This document shows, piece by piece, positions 16,842 to 24,779 of a DNA stretch of 64,000 bases; position 1 is the stretch's first letter; each line of letters begins with the position of its first letter. Position numbers and translations under genes: made by a program. The stretch comes from G963556115 sp963666605. GTDB taxonomy: Bacteria > Planctomycetota > SZUA-567. Location of the stretch: contig OZ223208.1 in NCBI GenBank assembly GCA_965140405.1, positions 62,001 through 126,000 of the forward strand. Direction: 5' to 3'. The notes below the pieces were generated by a model that searched no databases, was not told the origin of the DNA, and saw nothing but the letters and a program-made list of their open reading frames with translations.

Positions 16842-17594
16842 CTAGTTCTTCTCTAAATACTCAAATTCAAGTTCATAATATTTCTTTACAGTTGGATCAC
16901 TCATATCACCATCTTCTATTTGCCTAAATACATCCAAGTCAACATACTTATCATGGTTCATTATTCTAGGTAAATACCAATTTTCTGACACTTTTATTGA
17001 TAGAGTCTCCTCTGGTTCTTCTGTCCCATATATAGATTTATACTGCTCCGGTACGCTATGAGGATCAATAGCATACTGAGAACCAATAGCATACTGAGAA
17101 TCAGTTGATATTATATGACTAAAATCATAAAGCCTCTGCATTGCCGCTGCCACAGAAGCATTTTCGGATATACTAAAAAATGCCTCCTTGATCTCGTCTG
17201 TTTCATTCAAAATCTTTTCAATCTTATCTTTATTAGGATGGTCAGAACCAATATACAAATCCCCATTTGAATCAGCAAATACCTCAAATACTGGATCTTT
17301 AGTAATACCTTTAGCCGCTAATGCCTTATCTAACGTATCTCTAAAAGAAGTATAATCCTCCTTTATCTTCTTATTAATAGAATCGGAGGTAACTAAGCAC
17401 CCTCTATTATCATCACCAGTCAAATCACCTGATTTCTGCCAGATTGCCTTATACTCTTCCTCAGACAATGCCTTACTTTCAAACGATACCTGAAGCATAG
17501 AGGCAAATAAATCGTTACCATTATCTTCAGTATTCGCCACGTTTTGACTCTGATTCCCCAGAACATTTGAAGCAGTCGATACAATATTAATCAA
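16842..17594 (-). CDS. Tandem family member 1, unknown function
   Basis: 250 residues, the longest member and first in the array. The start is TTG at 17594 (MINIVSTASN), supported by a strong AGGAGG 9 bases upstream. It keeps NDLFASMLQVSFESK, ALAAKGITKDPVFEV and LYIGSDHPNKDKIEKILNE, but its middle region differs and its C-terminus is extended by about 30 acidic residues (ending YYELEFEYLEKN). An 18-base tandem duplication inside the gene repeats SQYAI. It has no membrane segment. Confidence 0.78.
   Translation of the reverse strand: MINIVSTASNVLGNQSQNVANTEDNGNDLFASMLQVSFESKALSEEEYKAIWQKSGDLTGDDNRGCLVTSDSINKKIKEDYTSFRDTLDKALAAKGITKDPVFEVFADSNGDLYIGSDHPNKDKIEKILNETDEIKEAFFSISENASVAAAMQRLYDFSHIISTDSQYAIGSQYAIDPHSVPEQYKSIYGTEEPEETLSIKVSENWYLPRIMNHDKYVDLDVFRQIEDGDMSDPTVKKYYELEFEYLEKN
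17066..17101 (-). repeat. 18-base tandem duplication inside family member 1
   Basis: Two adjacent 18-base units (CAATAGCATACTGAGAAC, second ending in T) keep the frame and duplicate six residues (SQYAI plus one). It looks like a recent slippage event. Confidence 0.85.
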
Positions 17595-17678
17595 TAGTCT
17601 ATCCTCCTAATTGTTTGCCAATATAGAAATAATAAATATGCAAAAGTCTAATATACCAGTGATATATTACAAAGTATA

Positions 17679-17756
17679 TTATTCCATTGAGCTCAAATTA
17701 CAGGAGATTTTCTGATATGGCTTATTAATGAGCCAATTAGATATGATCATAACCAT
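17679..17756 (-). pseudogene. Orphan leader and 25-codon remnant of a lost family member
   Basis: The minus strand has the full family leader (UACGGAUGA at 17778-17786, GGGAGA, ATG at 17756) but the frame closes after 25 codons (MVMIISNWLINKPYQ...). Only the IISN stretch recalls the MISN start of the family. Its promoter is the best sigma-28 match in the window, so this is either a decayed seventh gene or a leader peptide of the array. Confidence 0.6.
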
Positions 17757-17777
17757 GGAATTCTCCCGAAGTAATTA

Positions 17778-17786
17778 TCATCCGTA
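17778..17786 (-). promoter_or_regulatory. CsrA-like site in the array leader
   Basis: UACGGAUGA, identical to the site before member 2, about 22 bases upstream of the orphan ATG. A second GGA (CAUGGAAG) lies about 30 bases further upstream. Confidence 0.5.
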
Positions 17787-17833
17787 AATAATAAAAATCA
17801 GGCTTCCATGACTGATATAGAATTGTGTTTGTA

Positions 17834-17860
17834 TTATCGGCCATAAAGCCGAAAACTTTA
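17834..17860 (-). promoter_or_regulatory. Perfect sigma-28 (FliA-type) promoter of the array
   Basis: On the minus strand TAAAGTTT, exactly 11 bases, GCCGATAA: 16 of 16 matches to the enteric FliA consensus with exact spacing. It reads into the orphan leader and the tandem gene family. The chance of this in 64 kb is negligible, so I treat it as real. Confidence 0.9.
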
Positions 17861-17939
17861 TAAATATTTTAAAAATACCTCGATTTTCCACTTGTAGCCA
17901 ATATATAATCAAAGTAATAACTAATAAATAATTATTATA

Positions 17940-17967
17940 TTGACAACAGCTCAATCATATATATAGT
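17940..17967 (+). promoter_or_regulatory. Sigma-70-type promoter of the DJ-1/PfpI gene
   Basis: TTGACA, 16-base spacer, TATAGT, about 78 bases before the start codon at 18045. Confidence 0.65.
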
Positions 17968-18044
17968 ATACTATACCTCAAAAAAATAACAATAAGCACA
18001 ACATATAGCACCCAACACCTCTCACAGCAAAAGGATACAAGCAA

Positions 18045-18623
18045 ATGAAAAAAGCACATGTACTTATATTTAATGGATATGCAGATTGGGAGATTGGCTA
18101 TACACTAGCAGAGATAAGACGAATTGGCGAAATTGAAGTTGTCACTGTTGGGTTTACAACTGAAAAAGTCTTATCCATGGGCGGATTACAAGCAATACCA
18201 CACATAGCCTTACAAGATGTCACAATTGATAATGTCTCATTATTTCTTATACCTGGAGGCAAAATATGGGAGAGTCAATATCCTCAAGATATCATCCCAC
18301 TAATAAAACGCCTAGCTTCAAATTCAACACCTATTGCCGCAATCTGTGCAGCTACTACCCTTCTAGCAAGAGCAGGATTACTCAGAGGAATTAAGCACAC
18401 AAGTAACTCAAAAGAATACATATCAGAAATAGTACCAGAATACTCAGATCATGACACATATACCGATACTTTAGCAAGTAGAGACAAACACATTATTACT
18501 GCCAGTGGTCTAGGTGCTATTGAGTTTACACTAGAAGTGCTAGCCGAATTAAATATATCAACACCTCAAATGAGATCAATGTGGTACGACGCTTTCAAAC
18601 ATGGAATCTTTAATAATGGATAA
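18045..18623 (+). CDS. DJ-1/PfpI family protein
   Basis: 192 residues, one DJ-1/PfpI domain (class I glutamine amidotransferase-like fold). It starts KKAHVLIFNGYADWE with the family acidic Glu near the N-terminus. LIPGGKIWES follows, and the nucleophile elbow is AAICAATTLLARAGLL (Cys about residue 104). A conserved ITASGLGAIEFTLEVL closes the fold. Members act as chaperones, glyoxalases or deglycases, or peptidases. AAGGA lies 9 bases before the ATG. It is transcribed divergently from the paralog array. Confidence 0.88.
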   Translation: MKKAHVLIFNGYADWEIGYTLAEIRRIGEIEVVTVGFTTEKVLSMGGLQAIPHIALQDVTIDNVSLFLIPGGKIWESQYPQDIIPLIKRLASNSTPIAAICAATTLLARAGLLRGIKHTSNSKEYISEIVPEYSDHDTYTDTLASRDKHIITASGLGAIEFTLEVLAELNISTPQMRSMWYDAFKHGIFNNG

Positions 18624-18719
18624 GGCATCAATCATTCTGCTAAGCCTTTAACAGTGGTTTTTGTTAGCACCTACAAAAACTAGCCATCTATAGTTTTGCG
18701 CATGATCTTATTAATAACA

Positions 18720-18747
18720 TTGACAATCCGCTATTTTCTCATAATAT
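18720..18747 (+). promoter_or_regulatory. Sigma-70-type promoter of the 159-aa gene
   Basis: TTGACA, 16-base spacer, TAATAT, about 100 bases upstream of the ATG at 18850. Confidence 0.55.
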
Positions 18748-18849
18748 TAATGCTGTAACGTTTTTATTCATATGAAAAGAAATAAATCAGGTACAATTTT
18801 ATAACAGACATACTTTTATGAATACTTGAATTTATATAAGGTGAAAATT

Positions 18850-19329
18850 ATGGATAACTTAAAAAGTGAGCGAGATAGCAAAGACCCTAGTACTTTAAGA
18901 AGGACTTTTAGCAGCAGTGTTAGAGAGAGTCAGAGATACGATAGTATTACAAAAAAAATAAACCTTATATTTCTTCATGATTTTACAATCTTACAAAGTA
19001 TGAACCTATGGAAAAAGAGGGTTCTCATTCAACGAGCCGTATTCAGAAAACTTTGCAATTACTGCGGAATTCAGCTTGAAGACAGGGACAAACTACCAGA
19101 CGCAGAAATAGTTCTAAATAGACTTAAAGAGATGATACCAGAAGGGAGTGATCTTTCAGAGAAGATTACCTCTATTACTGTTAGCCTGCTACCTGAGAAC
19201 GCGACTACTGGCAGAATGAAAGAGACATTCACTCAAAAGATGCATAGAATATTCGATATCAATATTGACAATTCTGACCTATCCATTATTGTTCCATACC
19301 TCATTCCAGATATATTTATTCTTCTATAG
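18850..19329 (+). CDS. 159-aa protein of unknown function
   Basis: No family recognised. The start ATG at 18850 is chosen because AAGGTG lies 6 bases upstream; an in-frame upstream ATG has no site. The N-terminus is basic and Ser-rich (SSSVRESQRYDSITKK). A CNYCGI pair of Cys lies near residue 70, and the C-terminus is hydrophobic (LSIIVPYLIPDIFILL), which could be a membrane or packing helix. It has its own promoter and terminator, so it is probably expressed singly. Confidence 0.65.
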   Translation: MDNLKSERDSKDPSTLRRTFSSSVRESQRYDSITKKINLIFLHDFTILQSMNLWKKRVLIQRAVFRKLCNYCGIQLEDRDKLPDAEIVLNRLKEMIPEGSDLSEKITSITVSLLPENATTGRMKETFTQKMHRIFDINIDNSDLSIIVPYLIPDIFILL

Positions 19330-19342
19330 CCCAATACAATTC

Positions 19343-19376
19343 AAAGCGGTAGTGTCAAAATTGACACTACCGCTTT
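19343..19376 (+). terminator. Terminator after the 159-aa gene
   Basis: Perfect 16-base arms (AAAGCGGTAGTGTCAA) with a 2-base centre, 13 bases past the stop, ending in TTT on the plus strand and usable on both strands. Confidence 0.8.
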
Positions 19377-19567
19377 ATATATCGATATGTACAAATTATT
19401 CTCAAAAATCTTGAAGAGATTCACCTTTCCAAAAACAACTAGTATCGCTCCAGAAGTCACACCTTCGCTATGCCCATACTTCTAGAGAATTGAATAGTCC
19501 CAATATTATCGTCAGCATTATACCGCGAACAAGAAGTTCAATGGCCAGCCCTAACATTCACGACTAT

Positions 19568-20509
19568 CTATATTCCCCAGTAGCTTCTACTAAAATCTAT
19601 GCCCTCTTCAAGTGTCATGAACTCATCTGTATACCCAGCTTCTCTAATCTTTGTAAGATCAGCCTCGGTAAAGCTCTGGTACTTACCAATAAGCGATTCA
19701 GGAAACGGCACATAACTTATAGAACCGCTACCCTGCAAATCGATAAACTTTTTTGCCACATCATTGAATGATCTAGCCTTACCTGTGCCCACATTGAATA
19801 CTCCGTGGACATTCTTCTTTCCGGCAAAGAAGAAATTGACCTTCGCAACATCAAGAACAGAAACAAAGTCCCTCATCTGCCCGCCATCTTCAAAACCATC
19901 TGTACCAGTAAATAATTTTACTGCTCCATTCTCTTTCAACTGCTTTGATATCTGGAATACCATAGAGGCCATACGCCCCTTCTCAGCTTCACGAGGGCCG
20001 TAAACATTGAAGTAGCGCAGTCCAACTACGGTATTCTTTGCTCTCTTAAAGTTCTTCCTCATGAACTGATCAAACGCTAGTTTTGAGTATGCATAAACAT
20101 TTATAGGCCTCTCATAGTCCGGTTCTTCGATAGAGACTCTACCAGTACCGTAAACCGACGCACTACTTGCATACACCATAGGCAACTCATGATGAGTCGC
20201 ATATTCAAAGACATTCTTTGAGTAGGTAAAGTTCCTCTCAAACATATACTTTCCGTCATACTCCATAGTGTTTGCACAAGCACCATTATGAAGAATAGCT
20301 TCAACGCTTCCAAGACTCTTCATACTCTTACAAACATCTGCAAACTCGGTAATATCAAGATAGTCCGTAATTACAGTATCAGCAAGGTTTCTGAACTTAT
20401 CACCTTCAGTAAGGTCATCAACGGCAATAATATCCTCAACACCTCGGTTGTTGAGTTCTTTTACAATATTACTCCCGATAAACCCAGCAGCACCTGTTAC
20501 AATGTACAT
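19568..20509 (-). CDS. hldD: ADP-L-glycero-D-manno-heptose-6-epimerase
   Basis: 313 residues, the usual HldD (RfaD) size. It is an extended short-chain dehydrogenase: NADP-binding TGAAGFIGSNIV at residues 5-16, then YASSASVYG and the catalytic YAYSK (about residues 139-143). The FNVYGPRE and QMRDFVSV motifs are characteristic of HldD. It converts ADP-D-glycero- to ADP-L-glycero-manno-heptose for the LPS inner core, which implies a heptose-containing outer membrane. It stands alone, without other heptose genes nearby. Confidence 0.95.
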   Translation of the reverse strand: MYIVTGAAGFIGSNIVKELNNRGVEDIIAVDDLTEGDKFRNLADTVITDYLDITEFADVCKSMKSLGSVEAILHNGACANTMEYDGKYMFERNFTYSKNVFEYATHHELPMVYASSASVYGTGRVSIEEPDYERPINVYAYSKLAFDQFMRKNFKRAKNTVVGLRYFNVYGPREAEKGRMASMVFQISKQLKENGAVKLFTGTDGFEDGGQMRDFVSVLDVAKVNFFFAGKKNVHGVFNVGTGKARSFNDVAKKFIDLQGSGSISYVPFPESLIGKYQSFTEADLTKIREAGYTDEFMTLEEGIDFSRSYWGI

Positions 20510-20624
20510 TTATTCTTCTCCTAGTTTATAATTATCAGTAATTTTATTTACTTCAATTATATTCCTACTCGCCATCAAGGCAAGCGTAAAGCATATAGAG
20601 TTTCCAAACAGTACTACATAAAAA

Positions 20625-20649
20625 AGCCACCCCGCATCAAGCAGAGTGG
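20625..20649 (-). terminator. Terminator of the tig-clpP-clpX unit
   Basis: Minus-strand RNA GCCACUCUGC pairs with GCGGGGUGGC through eight Watson-Crick and two G-U pairs around a 5-base loop, followed by TTTTTT. The wobbles make it work only on this strand. Confidence 0.85.
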
Positions 20650-20682
20650 CACCTATATTTTAATTAAGCTAATAAGAGCAGA

Positions 20683-22044
20683 CTAGAATATATCGAGACC
20701 TAACTCATCAAATCTCTCTTCGTCGTTCTCACGCTCTATCTCTTTTCTAGATCTCTTCTTCTCTTTAGGCTCTTTCGGAGTTTTATCATCATACTCCATA
20801 CACTGCCAACCATTCTTGATAAAGTCCTGATCTATTACAAATTTACTAGGCTTAGGAAGATCAGGAAGATCAAACATTAAGTCGATAAGATGCCCCTCAA
20901 CTATACCTCTGAGAGCTCTCGCCCCCGTCTCTTTCTTGATCGCTTCTTTAGCAAAAGAGTGCAGAGCTTCTTCAGTAAATTCAAGCTCGGCATCTTCGAA
21001 AGAGAAGAACTTGGCATACTGCTTAATAAGTGCATTTTTAGGTTCAGTCAATACTCTTATCAGAGACTCTTCATCAAGCGGTCTGATCGGAGCAAGTACA
21101 GGTATACGCCCAAGTAGCTCAGGAATAATACCAAACTCAAGTAGGTCATCAGTATCAACCTGTTCAAGTATATCACCGAGTTCTTGGCTTCCACTTTTAC
21201 CTTCTTCTCTATGAAAACCTATCGACTTATGCCCTATACGCCTTGAAATAACTTCATCAAGACCTTGGAAAGAGCCACCACAGATAAAGAGAATATTCTG
21301 TGTATTGATCTGTAGATACTTCTGCTCAGGGTGCTTTCTTCCACCTTGCGGCGGAACATTACAAGTAGTGCCTTCTAGCATCTTTAAAAGAGCCTGCTGC
21401 ACCCCTTCACCAGAGACATCACGAGTAATAGAGACATTCTGAGTTTTCTTACCAATTTTATCAATTTCATCAATAAAAATGATGCCTTTTTCTGCTCTAG
21501 AAATATCCCCATCAGCAGCTTGAATAAGTCGTAGAAGGATATTCTCAACATCCTCACCTACGTATCCGGCTTCTGTTAATGTCGTTGCATCAGCAATAGC
21601 AAAAGGTACATCTACTGTAGCCGCTAGTATTTTAGCCATAAGTGTCTTACCACATCCAGATGGCCCAATAACAAGAACGTTTGACTTTTCAATATCAATT
21701 CCGTCATTTGTAGCAGCATTTAATTGTGAAAGTCTTTTATAGTGATTATTCACAGCAACAGATAGAACTCGTTTAGCAAAGTTCTGTCCAATTACATATT
21801 CGTCCATAGCAAATTTGATATCCCTAGGCGTTGGAATATCCGCATCATCGAACAAGATGTCTTCATTATAGTCATTAGGCTCTCTGAGGTCTTCCTGTTC
21901 TAGTATACTAGAGCAAAGTTGCACACAGTCATTACAGATACAGACGCCATCCTGACCAGCAATCAGCCTTTTTACCATATCCTGCGTTCTACCGCAGAAG
22001 GTACAAGACTGGTCTTTTTTTCTTTTGCTGCCTGTTTTGGCCAT
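20683..22044 (-). CDS. clpX: ATP-dependent Clp protease ATP-binding subunit ClpX
   Basis: 453 residues. The N-terminal zinc-binding domain uses CTFC and CNDC (about residues 15-40). The AAA+ core has Walker A GPSGCGKT (about residue 128), Walker B IIFIDEIDKIG and sensor/pore elements including GYVGEDVE. The C-terminal tail after about residue 415 is Lys/Glu-rich (PKEPKEKKRSRKE) and longer than in E. coli. ClpX unfolds tagged substrates and feeds them to ClpP. It follows clpP by 101 bases in the conserved order tig-clpP-clpX. Confidence 0.97.
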   Translation of the reverse strand: MAKTGSKRKKDQSCTFCGRTQDMVKRLIAGQDGVCICNDCVQLCSSILEQEDLREPNDYNEDILFDDADIPTPRDIKFAMDEYVIGQNFAKRVLSVAVNNHYKRLSQLNAATNDGIDIEKSNVLVIGPSGCGKTLMAKILAATVDVPFAIADATTLTEAGYVGEDVENILLRLIQAADGDISRAEKGIIFIDEIDKIGKKTQNVSITRDVSGEGVQQALLKMLEGTTCNVPPQGGRKHPEQKYLQINTQNILFICGGSFQGLDEVISRRIGHKSIGFHREEGKSGSQELGDILEQVDTDDLLEFGIIPELLGRIPVLAPIRPLDEESLIRVLTEPKNALIKQYAKFFSFEDAELEFTEEALHSFAKEAIKKETGARALRGIVEGHLIDLMFDLPDLPKPSKFVIDQDFIKNGWQCMEYDDKTPKEPKEKKRSRKEIERENDEERFDELGLDIF

Positions 22045-22145
22045 TATTTCTCTTTCTCTTTATTCAGACTATCCCTACATAATTTCGCAGAGACACTCCT
22101 TACCACTTATATACTCTAACGTTAGCACAATGAATTTACGACCTA

Positions 22146-22787
22146 TTATTTAGAGTCGTCCGTATCCTTTGGTAACTTGTCAGCAGGTGTGAGTACTTCA
22201 TCAATTAGGCCATACTCTTTAGCAGCGAAAGCATCCATATAATAATCACGATCGCAGTCTGCTGTTACTTCTTCCAGAGTCTTTCCAGTATGTTTTACTA
22301 GTATTTCATATAGAGTTGTCTTCAAGCGGTTGATCTCTTTTGCACGGATATTGATATCCTCAGCAGTACCACTAGCACCACCCCAAGGCTGATGGATCAT
22401 AATGCGGCTATTAGGCAAGCTGAATCTCTTTCCCTTAGCTCCTGCACCGAGTAGGATAGTACCCATACTAGCGGTCTGACCAATAGAGTAGGTACATACA
22501 TCAGGCTGTAAGTGTTGAATAGTATCATATATAGCTAGTCCAGCAGTCACACTTCCACCAGGTGAGTTGATATATATATGAATATCAGACTCTCTGTTTT
22601 CAAGTTCTAGAAATAAGAGCTCCGCAATAATCAAGTTTGCTCTGTATTCATTAATAGTTCCACTAATAAAGATGATACGGTCTTTGAGCAGTCTTGAAAG
22701 AAGGTCGTAGCTACGTTCGCCCCTTCCAGTCTTCTCTAGTACAGTAGGCACATAGTCAAAGCCGTAGATATTTTCATCATCTACCAT
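22146..22787 (-). CDS. clpP: ATP-dependent Clp protease proteolytic subunit ClpP
   Basis: 213 residues. The active-site Ser is in GQTASMGTILLGAG, the His in SRIMIHQPWGG and the Asp in DCDRDYYM, the normal ClpP triad. The N-terminus lacks a long propeptide. It forms the two-ring tetradecamer that degrades substrates delivered by ClpX. It lies between tig and clpX on the same strand. Confidence 0.98.
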   Translation of the reverse strand: MVDDENIYGFDYVPTVLEKTGRGERSYDLLSRLLKDRIIFISGTINEYRANLIIAELLFLELENRESDIHIYINSPGGSVTAGLAIYDTIQHLQPDVCTYSIGQTASMGTILLGAGAKGKRFSLPNSRIMIHQPWGGASGTAEDINIRAKEINRLKTTLYEILVKHTGKTLEEVTADCDRDYYMDAFAAKEYGLIDEVLTPADKLPKDTDDSK

Positions 22788-22972
22788 AATGCAATACTCC
22801 TATCTTATATTTATTGTGCATGGGGTAAGGCGCAGCCTTTCCCCAAATACACACCACTACATTTATAAAATTCCACATACCGCTCTTATATATTATCGAG
22901 AGAGCATGTCGACTAAGCTATAGACCTGACTACAACCTATTCACAACCGAATACCCTTATAATACAGGGCAA

Positions 22973-24262
22973 CTATTTAGTCTCGATCTCAGCATTCTTC
23001 ATAATGAACTCGATGACCTTGCCATCACGTACATCTTGAACAATATACAGCATTGAGTTCTGCTGTTGAACCATCTTCAACATCTGCTCAGGAGGCATAC
23101 CATACTGTCTTGCCATACCTTCGATATATGTCATAACATCTTGTTCCTGTACTTCTATATTTTCTTTATCAGCGATAGTATCAAGCACAACGCTACGTTT
23201 AGCACCCTTGATAGCTTCTTCTAGAGCTTCTGCCTTTGCTTCGTCAAATTTCTTCTGAGCTTCCTCTTTATCACCTTCTTCAGCAGTATCCAGAGCTTCT
23301 TTACTAGCCTGAGTTCTAGCTTCTACTTGGAGATTGATATACTCTTCAGGTAGTTCCATCTCAACTTTAGCAACAAGATCTTCAATCATCTGCTTAGCGG
23401 TTTCAGCATCTGCAGCCTGCTTCTTCTCACCTTCCATACCTTCACGTATACGATCTCTTACCTTGTCAAGGCTATCAAAACCTACTTTAGCCGCAAGTTC
23501 ATCAGTAAGCTCAGGGAGAATAGACTCTTCAACCTTCTTAACGACAACCTTTATATTTACATTCTTGCCAGCAGCGTCTGCTTGATAGAATGATTCTGGA
23601 ACATCGACATTAAAGAGCTTCTCTTCACCAACCTTTAGACCTTCAAGCTGCTCCTGTAAGTCACTAACCTCAACACCCATTAGATATAGAGCTTCAGGTG
23701 GAATACGGAAGTTTTCACGCTCCATGATCTGGTTTTCACCTTCAGACATAGTAAGATCAGCAGTAAGAGCATCGCCCTTTTTAAATCCTTCAGTAGTCTC
23801 GTTGAACTCAGCAAAACCTTTTCTCATATTCTCTAGGTTTTCTTCAACATCTTTATCTTCAACCTTCTCGATCTCTTGAACTAACTTGATACCTTTATAC
23901 TCAGGTAGTTCAATACTTGGTCTAACATCGATCTCAGCTTCGTAGGCAAAAGGCTTACCAGAAGTAGCCACTAGAGACTCAACATCAATATTAGGCTCAC
24001 CTAAAGGAGATAGTTCGTTGTCCTTTAGTGCCTTAGTAAATGTATCCTGAAATAGCTTTGAGCTCACATCCTTAGTAATATCTTCACCATAGCGACGCAT
24101 AAGTACACGATCAGGAGTATGCCCAGCTCTAAACCCTTTGATAGCAACTCTACCTCTTAGGTTTTTCAGCATTAGGTCGTACTCTTTTTTCACTTCTTTC
24201 GCATCGACTTCGACGTCGATCTTATAACGGCATGTGCCTACTTCTGTAACGTCAGCTTTCAT
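22973..24262 (-). CDS. tig: Trigger factor
   Basis: 429 residues with the three trigger-factor domains. The N-terminal ribosome-binding domain carries the signature loop RGRVAIKGFRAGHTPDRVL (about residues 35-53). The middle FKBP-type prolyl isomerase domain spans about 155-235. The helical C-terminal chaperone arms contain an Ala/Glu-rich segment (around 320-355). Trigger factor receives nascent chains at the ribosome exit. It opens the tig-clpP-clpX group. Confidence 0.96.
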   Translation of the reverse strand: MKADVTEVGTCRYKIDVEVDAKEVKKEYDLMLKNLRGRVAIKGFRAGHTPDRVLMRRYGEDITKDVSSKLFQDTFTKALKDNELSPLGEPNIDVESLVATSGKPFAYEAEIDVRPSIELPEYKGIKLVQEIEKVEDKDVEENLENMRKGFAEFNETTEGFKKGDALTADLTMSEGENQIMERENFRIPPEALYLMGVEVSDLQEQLEGLKVGEEKLFNVDVPESFYQADAAGKNVNIKVVVKKVEESILPELTDELAAKVGFDSLDKVRDRIREGMEGEKKQAADAETAKQMIEDLVAKVEMELPEEYINLQVEARTQASKEALDTAEEGDKEEAQKKFDEAKAEALEEAIKGAKRSVVLDTIADKENIEVQEQDVMTYIEGMARQYGMPPEQMLKMVQQQNSMLYIVQDVRDGKVIEFIMKNAEIETK

Positions 24263-24779
24263 TCGTGTAACTCTCTTTCGCTATATAAATATGTATAGTC
24301 ATAAAAACCAATGTAATCGACCTCCACGCACCTTGCGAGGATTCTCTCTTACTCTTATTTTACCAGATTATAAATATCCCCCACTCCCTGTCAAGCACCT
24401 ATCCCCATTTTTCGCAGAGTCATGAGCAACCTCAGGCTATTTCCCACGATACTTTGAGTTAGAAATTAATACTGCATGATACAACATAAACATTATCACA
24501 CCTCAATTACTCTTTATATTATTTACGAGTTCCCCTTCATATACAGCTAAAACTCATAAAATATTACAAGAGCACGACAATAATGCTTTAATTATAACTC
24601 AACAATCTCCTTATCCCTTAAATCCTAGCAATTTATCTATCTCATGTCCATTTTACCTTGACAATTACACATTAAATACCGATACTATTACCTTTACATG
24701 TTATCAATTGCAAGCATGCATAACGACATATTTAAATTTCCATAATTTTACTATATTAATGTATACAAAGGCACAAAAC
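24263..24779. other. Intergenic region between divergent tig and gmd
   Basis: 517 AT-rich bases without a convincing gene or RNA. The gmd promoter candidate is at 24658-24688. The T-rich, hairpin-poor sequence next to tig shows nothing recognisable. Confidence 0.6.
24658..24688 (+). promoter_or_regulatory. Candidate promoter of gmd
   Basis: Perfect TTGACA at 24658-24663, with a -10 of GATACT (17-base spacer) or TACTAT (19-base spacer). Confidence 0.5.

Larger units (their letters stand above)
17595..18044. other. Intergenic control region between the paralog array and pfpI-like gene
   Basis: These 450 bases hold the member 1 ribosome site, the orphan remnant, the sigma-28 promoter on the minus strand and a sigma-70-type promoter on the plus strand (17940-17967). 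The 17861-17939 stretch is AT-rich with nothing recognisable. Confidence 0.7.

Noticed and set aside
17066..17101. CRISPR or satellite repeat
   Set aside because: Only two units without spacers, inside a coding frame.
13083..17594. Prophage or integrated element for the paralog array
   Set aside because: No integrase, transposase, attachment repeat or tRNA is nearby; tandem duplication explains the array.
24263..24779. tRNA or small RNA gene in the tig-gmd gap
   Set aside because: No T-loop or cloverleaf and no strong hairpin with T tract was found.
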